Of a stretch of 34,660 bases of DNA, positions 1 to 8,334 are shown one piece after another. The stretch lies in contig JAMCPS010000017.1 of assembly GCA_023379705.1 (NCBI GenBank), positions 1 to 34,660 on the forward strand, given 5' to 3'. The stretch's first letter is position 1. Each line of letters opens with the position of its first letter. The DNA is from Campylobacterota bacterium (GTDB taxonomy: Bacteria; Campylobacterota; Campylobacteria; Campylobacterales; Sulfurimonadaceae). A program made the position numbers and the translations under genes. Below the pieces are notes generated by a model. The model saw only the letters and a program-made list of their open reading frames with translations, made no database searches and had not been told where the DNA came from.

Positions 1-264
1 ACACAACATAAAAAAGAGTTACATGAAAAATATGGTGTTATTAAAATAGGTCTATTTGGCAGTTATGCCAGAGATGAACAAACAGAAGACAGCGATATTG
101 ATATAGCTGTTGAAATAGTAAAAGAAAGAAAAAATATTCATACATTCTTAAATCTCAAGCGAGAGATGGAAAAAGCATTTGAAAAAAAAGTGGATCTTGG
201 TATAGAAAGCACCCTCAAACCGTTGGCAAAAATATACATTGCAAATGAAATTATCTATGTCTAA
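1..264 (+). CDS. mntA: MntA-like minimal nucleotidyltransferase (antitoxin), 5' end missing
   Basis: Reading frame 1 is open from the window edge to the TAA at 262-264 (87 residues visible), so the start lies outside the window. The frame contains LFGSYARDEQTEDSDIDIA, the GSxAR...DxD active-site signature of minimal (MNT) nucleotidyltransferases. In characterised MntA-HepT pairs this enzyme AMPylates a tyrosine of the HEPN toxin and so inactivates it. The gene overlaps the downstream HepT-like gene by 8 bases, the normal antitoxin-toxin arrangement. It lies just upstream of legionaminic-acid genes, so the pair has probably been inserted into a glycan operon. Family identity is seen directly; the antitoxin role is inferred from the neighbour. 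Confidence 0.85.
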   Translation, partial: TQHKKELHEKYGVIKIGLFGSYARDEQTEDSDIDIAVEIVKERKNIHTFLNLKREMEKAFEKKVDLGIESTLKPLAKIYIANEIIYV

Positions 265-568
265 ACGAGATGAAAGACTTTTTATTACCGATATTAAAGA
301 ATCGGTAGATGCGATTTTCGAGTATGTTGAGGGAATGAACTTAGATGAGTTTATTGCTGATCAAAAAACCTACAGTGCTGTTATTAGAGAATTTGAGATA
401 ATAGGAGAGGCAAGTAAGCATTTACCAAACGAACTGCTTGAAAAATATCATGATGTCGAGTGGAGAGATATCAAAGATTTTGAAATTGTCTGGAATGCCG
501 TGCATGAAGATTTACCAAAATTAAAAGTAGTAATTGAAACTATTTTAAAAGAATTCATAAATGATTAA
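257..568 (+). CDS. hepT: HepT-like (DUF86) HEPN toxin with the catalytic RX4-6H motif deleted
   Basis: The 103-residue product from the ATG at 257 (MSKRDERLF) resembles DUF86/HepT: an N-terminal helix with ITDIKESVDAI, then EFEIIGEASKHLP, then EWRDIK, and finally DFEIVWNAVHEDLPKLK. In the family, EWRDI is followed by about 13-14 residues holding the RN(x)4H and HxY RNase/AMPylation motif. Here K73 runs directly into DFEIVW (junction at 475/476), so the motif is missing while both flanks remain in frame. The HED in AVHEDLP belongs to the C-terminal helix, not to the catalytic loop. I chose the ATG at 257 because an in-frame ATG at 239 adds six residues that do not look family-like. The stop overlaps legG by 8 bases. 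The product is probably catalytically dead. Confidence 0.8.
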   Translation: MSKRDERLFITDIKESVDAIFEYVEGMNLDEFIADQKTYSAVIREFEIIGEASKHLPNELLEKYHDVEWRDIKDFEIVWNAVHEDLPKLKVVIETILKEFIND

Positions 569-1730
569 ACGAAACATCTGCGTCGTCACCGGAACCCGTG
601 CAGAATACGGACTGCTTTATTGGCTGATGAAAGAGATGGAGGCTGATGACGATTTGGAACTTCAGATTATAGTAACAGGCATGCATCTCAGCCCGGAATT
701 CGGCCTAACTTACAAAGAAATTGAAAAAGAGTTTACAATCACTAAAAAGATAGAGATGCTCCTCTCCAGCGATACATCAATTGGCATCTCCAAATCGATG
801 GGATTGGCGCAAATCTCTTTTGCCGAAGCCTACGATGAGCTTAAACCCGATATAGTTGTTGTGCTTGGTGATAGGTATGAAATTTTCAGTACCGTGAGTG
901 CCGCTATGATAGCCCGCATCCCGATCGCGCACCTGCAAGGCGGTGAAACAACAGAAGGGGCATTTGACGAAGCCATACGTCACAGTATTACTAAAATGAG
1001 TCATTTGCATTTTACCGCTGTCGAAGAATACCGTCATCGAGTTATACAACTGGGTGAACATCCTCAAAGAGTATTTAATGTTGGAGGAATGGGGATTGAA
1101 AACATAAAGAGGCTAAAGCTTTTATCTAAAAATGAGCTTGAGCAATCTATAGATTTTAAACTCGGCAAAAAAAACATACTCGTTACATTTCATCCGGTGA
1201 CATTAGAAAACTCAACGGCAAAAGAGCAGTTTCAAGAACTACTTGGGGCTGTAGACGAGCTACAAGGAACACAGATTATTTTTACGAAAGCAAACAGCGA
1301 TACAGACGGTCGCATTATCAATCAAATGATTGATGAATATGTTGCTAAAAACAGAGACAAATCGGTAGCCTTTACCTCATTAGGACAGTTACGATACCTA
1401 AGCGCATTACAGTTTGTGGATGCGGTAGTAGGGAATAGTTCTAGCGGTTTATTAGAAGCGCCTAGCTTTAAAATTGGTACAATCAATATTGGAGAAAGAC
1501 AAAAAGGACGCCTTAAAGCCTCCAGCGTTATCGATTGTGAGCCGAACAAGAAGAGTATTGCACAGGCATTTGAACGTTTGCATTCAGATAAATTTCAAGA
1601 GAGCCTGAAACATACCAAAAATCCTTATGGCGATGGCATGGCAAGCAAGCAAATTATTAATATTCTTAAGAAAAGTGATTTATCAACTATTTTGAAAAAA
1701 TCTTTTTATGACATAGGTAATATTTTATGA
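561..1730 (+). CDS. legG: NeuC/LegG-type hydrolysing UDP/GDP-sugar 2-epimerase (legionaminic acid pathway)
   Basis: This is a 389-residue member of the WecB/NeuC epimerase family. The N-terminus has VTGTRAEYGLL, the usual NeuC-type nucleotide-sugar epimerase opening. A HLQGGETTEGAFDEAIRHS stretch near residues 115-133 carries family active-site residues, and VGNSSSGLLEAP near 292-303 is the C-terminal nucleotide-binding loop. In Campylobacter jejuni the equivalent PtmD/LegG hydrolyses and epimerises GDP-N,N'-diacetylbacillosamine to the ManNAc-like 6-deoxy sugar used for legionaminic acid. It is placed here by the downstream ptmE-ptmF-ptmB-ptmA order. The substrate (GDP- or UDP-linked) is inferred from context. 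The gene overlaps hepT by 8 bases and ptmE by 4. The expected legI/ptmC (neuB) would lie upstream of the window. Confidence 0.9.
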   Translation: MIKRNICVVTGTRAEYGLLYWLMKEMEADDDLELQIIVTGMHLSPEFGLTYKEIEKEFTITKKIEMLLSSDTSIGISKSMGLAQISFAEAYDELKPDIVVVLGDRYEIFSTVSAAMIARIPIAHLQGGETTEGAFDEAIRHSITKMSHLHFTAVEEYRHRVIQLGEHPQRVFNVGGMGIENIKRLKLLSKNELEQSIDFKLGKKNILVTFHPVTLENSTAKEQFQELLGAVDELQGTQIIFTKANSDTDGRIINQMIDEYVAKNRDKSVAFTSLGQLRYLSALQFVDAVVGNSSSGLLEAPSFKIGTINIGERQKGRLKASSVIDCEPNKKSIAQAFERLHSDKFQESLKHTKNPYGDGMASKQIINILKKSDLSTILKKSFYDIGNIL

Positions 1731-2776
1731 CATCAGTAGAAAATATAAAACTTACTTCCTTATCAACGATACGAGAAGCCCTGAAAATAATCGATAGCGG
1801 AGCGATGCAAATAGCTATCATTGTTGATGAAGATAATCACTTGATCGGTACGCTTACCGATGGTGATATCCGTAGAGGATTATTGAATAATCTTGGTTTA
1901 GATGATACTATTGAAAGTATCATTTTTAAAACACCAACAATAGCAATGTTAAGCGATACAAAAGAAGATATTCTAAAAAAAGCGCTTGATAAAAAGCTTC
2001 ATCAAATTCCCATTGTCGATGATACATATCGTGTGATTGGAATACAAGAGATCAATGATCTTATCAAACCCGCAACTAAGCCCAACATAGTCGTACTTAT
2101 GGTCGGAGGACTAGGGAGCCGTCTTCGACCTTTGACAGAAGAAACCCCAAAACCGATGCTCAAAGTAGGCAATAAGCCTATCCTGCAAACCATCGTCGAA
2201 AAATTCGCCGAATACGGGTTTAGAGAAGTCGTTATGTGTGTCAACTATAAATCTCACATTATCCAAGACTATTTTGGAGATGGAAGTACCTTTGGGATTA
2301 CCATATCTTATATATTTGAAGAAGAGCGTATGGGAACGGCAGGGGCGTTAAGCTTGCTCAAAGCCCTCCCAAACGATCCTTTTTTCGTTATGAATGGCGA
2401 TTTATTAACCAATGTCAATTTTGAACACCTTCGTAATTATCATATGAGCCAAAATGCGATAGCAACCATGTGTGTCCGTGAATACGATTTTCAAGTCCCA
2501 TATGGCGTTGTCCACATGGAAGGAAATGCTATACTTTCTATCCAAGAAAAACCTCTTCACAAGTTTTACGTTAGTGCCGGAATCTACATGCTCAATCCCG
2601 AAGTAATCCAACATATTCCACTTGAGCAATTTTACGATATGCCTACCTTGTTTGAAACCCTTATCCAACAGCAGCAAAAAGCAATCTCTTTCCCTATACG
2701 GGAATATTGGCTCGATATCGGTCAGATGGAAGAGTATGAGCGAGCAAACAACGAATACGCAGGTGTGTTTCAGTGA
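1727..2776 (+). CDS. ptmE: CBS-domain sugar-phosphate nucleotidyltransferase (PtmE-like)
   Basis: The 349-residue protein has two parts. Residues 1 to about 115 form a pair of CBS motifs (IIVDEDNHLIGTLTDGDIRR, then IPIVDDTYRVIGI). From about residue 121 comes a nucleotidyl transferase domain with GGLGSRLRPLTEETPKPML and a metal-binding VMNGDLLTN. In C. jejuni, PtmE makes GDP-glucosamine from glucosamine-1-phosphate and GTP, the entry to the GDP-linked legionaminic-acid route. The gene overlaps legG by 4 bases (ATGA) and ptmF by 4. The N-terminal CBS pair suggests allosteric control by an adenine nucleotide, which is inference. Architecture and neighbour order match PtmE closely. Confidence 0.9.
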   Translation: MTSVENIKLTSLSTIREALKIIDSGAMQIAIIVDEDNHLIGTLTDGDIRRGLLNNLGLDDTIESIIFKTPTIAMLSDTKEDILKKALDKKLHQIPIVDDTYRVIGIQEINDLIKPATKPNIVVLMVGGLGSRLRPLTEETPKPMLKVGNKPILQTIVEKFAEYGFREVVMCVNYKSHIIQDYFGDGSTFGITISYIFEEERMGTAGALSLLKALPNDPFFVMNGDLLTNVNFEHLRNYHMSQNAIATMCVREYDFQVPYGVVHMEGNAILSIQEKPLHKFYVSAGIYMLNPEVIQHIPLEQFYDMPTLFETLIQQQQKAISFPIREYWLDIGQMEEYERANNEYAGVFQ

Positions 2777-3684
2777 AGGCACTCATCATTGGATACGGTT
2801 CAATCGGGCAGCGTCATCATGATGTCCTCTCATCGATGGAAATTTTTGAAGCGATCCATATCGTGACGTCACAAATACTCGATGATATTACCACGTTTAA
2901 AACCTTGGAAGATGTTACGAATATTGACACGTACGATTATTATGTGATCGCTTCAGAGACCTATAAACACTTTGATCAACTTATCTATCTTGACCGACAT
3001 GTCAACCAAAAAATCATATTATGCGAAAAACCTCTCTTTGATCGATATCAAGAGATCACAATCGAAAACAACCATGTCTATATCGGCTATGTTTTACGTT
3101 TTCACCCGATTTTTACCTCTATCCGAACTCTTCTAAACGAAGAGACCCCTATCCTGATATCAATCAAAACAGGTTCCTATCTCCCCACATGGAGACCGCA
3201 GAGAGATTATCGCACTCTCTACAGCGCTTTCAGCGAACAAGGGGGTGGTGTATTACTTGATTTAAGTCACGAAATCGACTATGCCCAATGGCTATTCGGT
3301 CCACTAAGGCTCTTGAACTCCTACCAAGGCAAAATTTCGGATTTAGAGATTGACTCGGATGATATCACCGTTATTACCGCTCAAGGTAATCACAATACAC
3401 TGATAACACTCTCTCTCGATTATATCTCCAAAATCCCGATGCGGGAGATGAGTATTCATACGAACAACCAAAGTATACATGCTGACATGATCAACAATAC
3501 TCTAAAAATCGGTACCAAAGAGGGAGAGGTTCAAACCATCGCGTTAGAGCCGTTTGAACGCAATGATCTCTTTATTCAAATGCACCGCTCTGCATTAGGG
3601 GACAAAGAAAACCTATGCACACTCCACGAAGGATTAAATGTCATGAAAACCATCTCATATGTTCAGGAACACAATCATGGCTAA
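2773..3684 (+). CDS. ptmF: Gfo/Idh/MocA-family oxidoreductase (PtmF-like)
   Basis: The 303-residue protein starts with GTG at 2773, inside the ptmE stop region. The Rossmann start is ALIIGYGSIGQRH (GxGxxG). A conserved CEKPLF near residue 86 is the Gfo/Idh/MocA EKP motif, and GVLLDLSHEIDY near residue 157 is the second conserved region, with the family histidine. Members are NAD(P)-dependent sugar oxidoreductases. In Campylobacter, PtmF is encoded between PtmE and PtmB in the legionaminic-acid operon and is thought, with PtmA, to help supply the glucosamine precursor; its exact reaction is less firmly established. The 8-base overlap with ptmB suggests translational coupling. Confidence 0.85.
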   Translation: MKALIIGYGSIGQRHHDVLSSMEIFEAIHIVTSQILDDITTFKTLEDVTNIDTYDYYVIASETYKHFDQLIYLDRHVNQKIILCEKPLFDRYQEITIENNHVYIGYVLRFHPIFTSIRTLLNEETPILISIKTGSYLPTWRPQRDYRTLYSAFSEQGGGVLLDLSHEIDYAQWLFGPLRLLNSYQGKISDLEIDSDDITVITAQGNHNTLITLSLDYISKIPMREMSIHTNNQSIHADMINNTLKIGTKEGEVQTIALEPFERNDLFIQMHRSALGDKENLCTLHEGLNVMKTISYVQEHNHG

Positions 3685-4378
3685 AATTCTATGTACTATA
3701 TGCGCACGCGGGGGTTCAAAAGGGGTTAAAAACAAAAATATCAAACTCCTCAACAGCAAACCTCTCATCGCCTATACCGTCGAGCAGGCAAAGCAATCAG
3801 GACTGTTTGAGCATATCGTCATTAGCACCGACTCTGATCTCATAGCAGCCACTGCTCAAGAATACGGCGCCGAAGTCTTTTTCAAACGCTCTCCTGAAAT
3901 GGCTTCCGATACCGCTGGAAAATTAGAGGTAATCCGCGATGCTTTTATCCGATCCGAAGAGCATTATCAATGCACGTTTGATACTTTGATCGATCTGGAC
4001 GTTACCGCACCGCTTCGAAGTGTTCAAGATATTACGGATTCATACGCACAATTTCTAAGAGACGATAACGACATTCTCATCACCGCTATGCCATCGCGTC
4101 GAAGCCCCTATTTTAATCTGATAGAGATGGATGACTCCGGGAAAGTAGCGTTATCAAAAAAACTGGAGAGAAGTGTCCTACGACGACAAGATGCACCGAA
4201 AAGCTATGATATGAACGCATCGATTTACATATGGAAACGGGATATAATTTTGAATGAAAGCTCTCTTTTTCTTGAAAAAACAGGGTTATATGTCATGCCC
4301 GAAGAGCGCTCGATTGATATCGATACCGAACTCGATTTTGAATTTGTGGAATTTTTGATGAGGAAACATAATGATTAA
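3677..4378 (+). CDS. ptmB: CMP-legionaminic acid synthetase (NeuA/PtmB family)
   Basis: The 233-residue protein from the ATG at 3677 begins MAKILCTICARGGSKGVKNK, the CMP-NeuAc synthetase P-loop-like motif (ARGGSKG). Further on it has STDSD near residue 54 and the DLDVTAPLR segment that corresponds to the family metal-binding region. It activates a nonulosonic acid with CTP to give the CMP-sugar used by glycosyltransferases. The family cannot by itself separate sialic, legionaminic and pseudaminic acid; the ptm context points to legionaminic acid. An in-frame ATG at 3659 would add six residues inside ptmF. I prefer 3677 because it gives the usual N-terminus and an 8-base overlap. Confidence 0.9.
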   Translation: MAKILCTICARGGSKGVKNKNIKLLNSKPLIAYTVEQAKQSGLFEHIVISTDSDLIAATAQEYGAEVFFKRSPEMASDTAGKLEVIRDAFIRSEEHYQCTFDTLIDLDVTAPLRSVQDITDSYAQFLRDDNDILITAMPSRRSPYFNLIEMDDSGKVALSKKLERSVLRRQDAPKSYDMNASIYIWKRDIILNESSLFLEKTGLYVMPEERSIDIDTELDFEFVEFLMRKHND

Positions 4379-5141
4379 AGGACAAGTCGTCGTCATTACC
4401 GGCGGAGCGGGACTCATCGGAAAAGAGTTCGTTAAAGCCGTTATTGAACACGGCGGTATCGCCATTATCGCCGATATTAACGCAGAACTAGGAAATAGTG
4501 TCAAAGAGAACCTCTCAAATGAACTCAATACCCACAACATCGATTTCGTGGCTTTAGACATTACCTCCAAAAATTCTCTCAATGACACGATTAATTATCT
4601 GAACCAGAAATACGGCAAAATCGATGCGTTGGTCAATAATGCTTACCCCCGCAATAAAAATTACGGGAAACATTTTTTTGATGTCGAATACGCCGATTTT
4701 TGCGAGAATCTCAACCTCAATCTCGGCGGATATTTTCTCGCCAGCCAGCAGTTCGCCCTTTATTTCCAGCAGCAGGGATTCGGCAATATCATCAATATCT
4801 CTTCCATTTACGGTGTCATCGCCCCGAAATTCGAAGTCTACGACAATACCCCCATGAGTATGCCGGTCGAATACGCGGCAATCAAATCTGCGTTGCTCAT
4901 GCTGACGCAGTACATGGCAAAATATTTCAAAGGGATGAACATACGGGTCAATGCCATCAGCCCCGGCGGGATTTTCGATCATCAACCCGAACCATTTTTA
5001 GAGAGCTATAAAAAACAGTGCCTCAACAAAGGGATGCTCGATAAAAGTGATTTACAAGGGACACTCATTTATCTTCTCAGCGATATGAGCCGCTATGTCA
5101 ACGGTCAAAATGTCATCGTAGATGACGGGTTTACTTTATGA
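4371..5141 (+). CDS. ptmA: Short-chain dehydrogenase/reductase (PtmA-like)
   Basis: The 256-residue classical SDR has VVITGGAGLIGKEF (cofactor-binding TGxxxGxG variant) at residues 5-18, VNNAYPR as the NNAG-like motif, NISSIYG with the catalytic serine, and Y168-x3-K172 in VEYAAIKSA. It ends with the typical ISPGGI and YVNGQNVIVDDGFTL segments. In Campylobacter, PtmA is the last gene of ptmC-D-E-F-B-A and contributes to the legionaminic acid precursor, probably as an oxidoreductase acting with PtmF. The start overlaps ptmB by 8 bases and the stop overlaps the next gene by 4. All catalytic residues are present. Confidence 0.87.
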   Translation: MIKGQVVVITGGAGLIGKEFVKAVIEHGGIAIIADINAELGNSVKENLSNELNTHNIDFVALDITSKNSLNDTINYLNQKYGKIDALVNNAYPRNKNYGKHFFDVEYADFCENLNLNLGGYFLASQQFALYFQQQGFGNIINISSIYGVIAPKFEVYDNTPMSMPVEYAAIKSALLMLTQYMAKYFKGMNIRVNAISPGGIFDHQPEPFLESYKKQCLNKGMLDKSDLQGTLIYLLSDMSRYVNGQNVIVDDGFTL

Positions 5142-5695
5142 TTCGAGAAATTATTTCCAAATACCGATTTGACAATAACAGTGATCGTATCGGCCCTGAT
5201 TGCCCATTTACCCATTGGAGACTTTATTTTAAATCTACTATGAAAGAATTGTGCAAGAGTAAGTTTACCTATTTCGGAGAAAATGCAGAGTTTCGCCCTG
5301 GAGCATACGCTATAACTTGTTCTAAAATATTTTTAGGTAAGAATGTTGTAATAAGACCAAATACTATGATATTTGCAGATCCTAGAGAAGGTAAGCAAGG
5401 GAGAATAATTATTAAAGATGACGTAATGATCGGATCCGGAGTACATATGTATGTTGCAAATCATCGTTATGATTTAAAAGATAAAAATATTATTCAACAA
5501 GGGCATCAACTAGCAAAAGATATTTGCATAGAAGAAGGTGCCTGGATCGGGGCCAATGCCATCATACTCCCTGGAGTTACAGTCGGTAAAAACAGTGTTA
5601 TCGGAGCCGGAAGCGTTGTCACACACGACATTCCCCCCTTTTCCATCGCCGTAGGTTCTCCCGCACGCGTTATCAAAAAAACATCGGATGCTTAA
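5138..5695 (+). CDS. Hexapeptide-repeat sugar O-acetyltransferase
   Basis: This 185-residue protein has a left-handed beta-helix. Hexapeptide repeats appear as FLGKNVVIRPNTMIFA and IIIKDDVMIGSGVHM, and the C-terminal IEEGAWIGANAIILPGVTVG run continues into VIGAGSVVTHDIPPFSIAVG. YVANHRYD contains the histidine expected for the acetyl-CoA-dependent catalytic site. WbbJ/maltose-transacetylase-type enzymes O-acetylate surface sugars. Its position after ptmA suggests it decorates legionaminic acid or a neighbouring residue, but the acceptor cannot be read from the sequence. The middle of the gene is more AT-rich than its ends. It overlaps ptmA by 4 bases and shares the A of its stop with the next start (TAATG). 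Confidence 0.8.
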   Translation: MIREIISKYRFDNNSDRIGPDCPFTHWRLYFKSTMKELCKSKFTYFGENAEFRPGAYAITCSKIFLGKNVVIRPNTMIFADPREGKQGRIIIKDDVMIGSGVHMYVANHRYDLKDKNIIQQGHQLAKDICIEEGAWIGANAIILPGVTVGKNSVIGAGSVVTHDIPPFSIAVGSPARVIKKTSDA

Positions 5696-7188
5696 TGGCT
5701 ATCGAAGAGAGTCTTAAAAAACGATACCTAATCAAACTCCTCTCAAACCTCATCAACGGTGCGATCAATATCATTTTCATCGCCCTAATTCCCAAAGCAC
5801 TCGGACCCGTAGCATATGGACAATTCAGCTATCTGCAACAGTTCTTTTCCCAAATACTCGGTTTGGCAGATGCCGGAACCTCGATGGCTTTTTTCACAAA
5901 ACTCTCTTCCAATCCGAAACGCAAAGAGTTGATCTCATTTTATGCTCTGTATATGGGAGCGATTTTCATCCTCGTCTCTTTCATGATTTATCTCCTGCGA
6001 TACACCCCATTTGCTGAAACCCTTTTCCCCAATATTCCGCAAGAGTATATTTTCATAGCAATGGGGCTTGGGTTTCTGACATGGTTAAACCAAATCTTTA
6101 TTAAACTGTCCGATGCCTACGCCATGACCGTATCGGTCGAATTCCTCAAAATTCTTCATAAGTTTGCCGCTTTGGGATTATTGCTTTACTTTATTTATTA
6201 TCTCACCTTTGATCTCACTGCCTATTTTCAGTTTAATTACATCGTCTCTCTACTCTTTATCGCCCTCGCATCCCTCCTGTTTATCCAGCGTAATGTTTTT
6301 AACGCCGATTTATGGAAACAGAAAATTAATATCGTTCAAAATATCAAAGAGATCGCTCACTACAGCCACCCTATCTTTTTGTTTTCGATTGTAGGGGTAG
6401 CGATTGCAATGTTTGACATCTGGCTACTGCAGACCATGTCGGGGTCTGAGCAAACAGGATTTTATACGTTGACGTATTCCATCGCCGCCGTCTCGTTTTT
6501 GTTTACAAGCTCAATGACCCCTATCATCACCCGTGAGTTTGCCCGCTCTTTTGCCCAGGGAGATATGGAAAGAATTCGACTTTATTTCAAACGCTACATT
6601 CCAATGCTTTACTCGGTTGCGACATTTTTTGCCGTCTTTACCGCATTCCAATCCGATCATCTCATCCAAATTTTTACCGATGAAAAATTTGCCCTCGCCG
6701 GATCAGCATTAACGGTTATTGCCCTATATCCGATCCATCAGACCTATGGACAGTTGAGCGGATCGCTTTTCTTTGCTAACGGAAATACGTCGCAGTATCG
6801 CAACATAGGATTATTCACCTCTCTTATCGGTCTTAGTTTTACTTTTCTTTTCCTTTTCGTTTTAAATCTAGGAGCACTCGGTCTCGCGTACAAAATGCTC
6901 ATCACGCAGCTCATCGGCGTCACGATCCAACTCTATTTCAATACAACCTTTTTAAAAACCAAAATGACCCCTTTTCTCTTTCACCAGATATACTCGTTTC
7001 TTTTTTTCCTTATCGCCGCTTTTGTGAGCGTTACCCTCACCTCATCGATACAAACGCCGTGGATCAATTTATCGGTTTGTGCCGTTTTTTATACGGTGTT
7101 GACTATAATTGGAACAATCATTTTCCCTCAGATTTTTGCAACATCCCGAGGAGAAATAAAAGTTCTCTTATCCATAACTAAAGTTTGA
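5695..7188 (+). CDS. wzx: Wzx-type polysaccharide/oligosaccharide flippase (MOP superfamily)
   Basis: The 497-residue protein is hydrophobic throughout, with about 12-14 predicted membrane segments. The N-terminus LIKLLSNLINGAINIIFIAL and the following LIPKALGPVAYGQFSYLQ match the polysaccharide-biosynthesis (PST) family opening (a GP..YG.fs motif). It would move undecaprenyl-linked glycan across the inner membrane. The window has no ABC-type PglK flippase although pgl genes lie downstream, so this Wzx is the only visible candidate to export whatever the locus makes. No Wzy polymerase or O-antigen ligase is visible. The specific glycan is inferred from context. Confidence 0.85.
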   Translation: MAIEESLKKRYLIKLLSNLINGAINIIFIALIPKALGPVAYGQFSYLQQFFSQILGLADAGTSMAFFTKLSSNPKRKELISFYALYMGAIFILVSFMIYLLRYTPFAETLFPNIPQEYIFIAMGLGFLTWLNQIFIKLSDAYAMTVSVEFLKILHKFAALGLLLYFIYYLTFDLTAYFQFNYIVSLLFIALASLLFIQRNVFNADLWKQKINIVQNIKEIAHYSHPIFLFSIVGVAIAMFDIWLLQTMSGSEQTGFYTLTYSIAAVSFLFTSSMTPIITREFARSFAQGDMERIRLYFKRYIPMLYSVATFFAVFTAFQSDHLIQIFTDEKFALAGSALTVIALYPIHQTYGQLSGSLFFANGNTSQYRNIGLFTSLIGLSFTFLFLFVLNLGALGLAYKMLITQLIGVTIQLYFNTTFLKTKMTPFLFHQIYSFLFFLIAAFVSVTLTSSIQTPWINLSVCAVFYTVLTIIGTIIFPQIFATSRGEIKVLLSITKV

Positions 7189-7195
7189 ATAAATT

Positions 7196-8320
7196 ATGAA
7201 ATTAATCTTTATTAACACATCACCAACCTCTAAAATTTTTGGCCAAAAAGTTAATCCATGGTGGTTTTCAGAAAATGATTTTGATGTTGAATTTTGGGAC
7301 TGCTCACCCCTGTTTTTTTCCAATGAACAGCTTGCACAATATTATGGTGGAGCTGAAGACTATAGATACATAGGTCCAAAGCATCAAATATTTGATGATA
7401 ATTCAACATTACTAAATACTCTTAAAACTCTTCCAGCAGGTGCTGCAATCTTTTATGTAAGCAGAAATCTATTCCGACATGTAAAAGATGATTGGCTTTT
7501 AGAAACTATACAAAATTTAAATCTAAATTTATATTTCCAAGGCTTTGATACTCGCCTTATTTCAACAAATATTTTTGAAAAATTAAAAAACATCTTTAGA
7601 AATAAAAAACATAAATTTTTAAACAGAAAAATACATCCAAAAGTATTTTTTGGATGTGGAAGCATATCACGTAAGCAAGTAGAAAATGTTTATGCCCAAT
7701 GTGAATTCATATCCATACCGAGCCCAAAAATAGACTGGAATCATAAAACTAGAATCATAAAAAAAGATTATATTGTTTTTGTAGATGAAGGATTAGTATA
7801 TGCCCCAGATGCAAAACTAAAAAATAAAATACTTGTAAAAAACATTAATGAATACTATGAAAGAATGAAGCAGATTTTCAATCTAATTGAAACATGGACA
7901 GACTTACCCATAGTTATTGCTGCATCTGGAAAATATATATATCAAAAAAATGTTTATGATAGAGAAATCATCTATGGAAAAACATTTGACCTAATGGAGT
8001 ATTCAACATTGATTTTAGGTCATTTTTCATCTGCTTTGGATTATAATTTAATAATTAAAAAACCTATTATTCAGTTTGATGATATTGGTTTTACAAACTA
8101 CACTCGGAGGCTTTTTCAGGTTTCATTTCCTTTATATGGAAGACACCCAGTTATGACTACTAAATTTGATAGATCGATCTTCGAAAGAGAGCTTAACTAT
8201 GAAACTGAACAGTATGCTATACTTTTAGAACAATATTTTAAAGAGAAAGGGATAAATAACAATTATCTTGAAATTATGGCAAATACATTGAAAAAAAATT
8301 ATAAATTCAATATCAAATAA
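7196..8320 (+). CDS. Unrecognised glycan-locus protein, possibly a GT-B glycosyltransferase
   Basis: The 374-residue, AT-rich gene opens MKLIFINTSPTSKIFGQ and has no signal peptide or clear membrane segments. I do not recognise the family from its N-terminus. Near residues 260-300 it reads DLMEYSTLILGHFSSALDYN followed by LIIKKPIIQFDDIG. This resembles the C-terminal nucleotide-binding region of GT-B enzymes that act on nonulosonic acids or capsules (a 'D..I..SSSAL.ea....KPvI' pattern). Lying between a Wzx flippase and a GT4 enzyme, it may add a sugar, and legionaminic acid from the upstream block is an attractive donor. The function is inference; only the location and the weak C-terminal motif are seen. 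Confidence 0.6.
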   Translation: MKLIFINTSPTSKIFGQKVNPWWFSENDFDVEFWDCSPLFFSNEQLAQYYGGAEDYRYIGPKHQIFDDNSTLLNTLKTLPAGAAIFYVSRNLFRHVKDDWLLETIQNLNLNLYFQGFDTRLISTNIFEKLKNIFRNKKHKFLNRKIHPKVFFGCGSISRKQVENVYAQCEFISIPSPKIDWNHKTRIIKKDYIVFVDEGLVYAPDAKLKNKILVKNINEYYERMKQIFNLIETWTDLPIVIAASGKYIYQKNVYDREIIYGKTFDLMEYSTLILGHFSSALDYNLIIKKPIIQFDDIGFTNYTRRLFQVSFPLYGRHPVMTTKFDRSIFERELNYETEQYAILLEQYFKEKGINNNYLEIMANTLKKNYKFNIK

Positions 8321-8334
8321 CTATATAAATAGAA

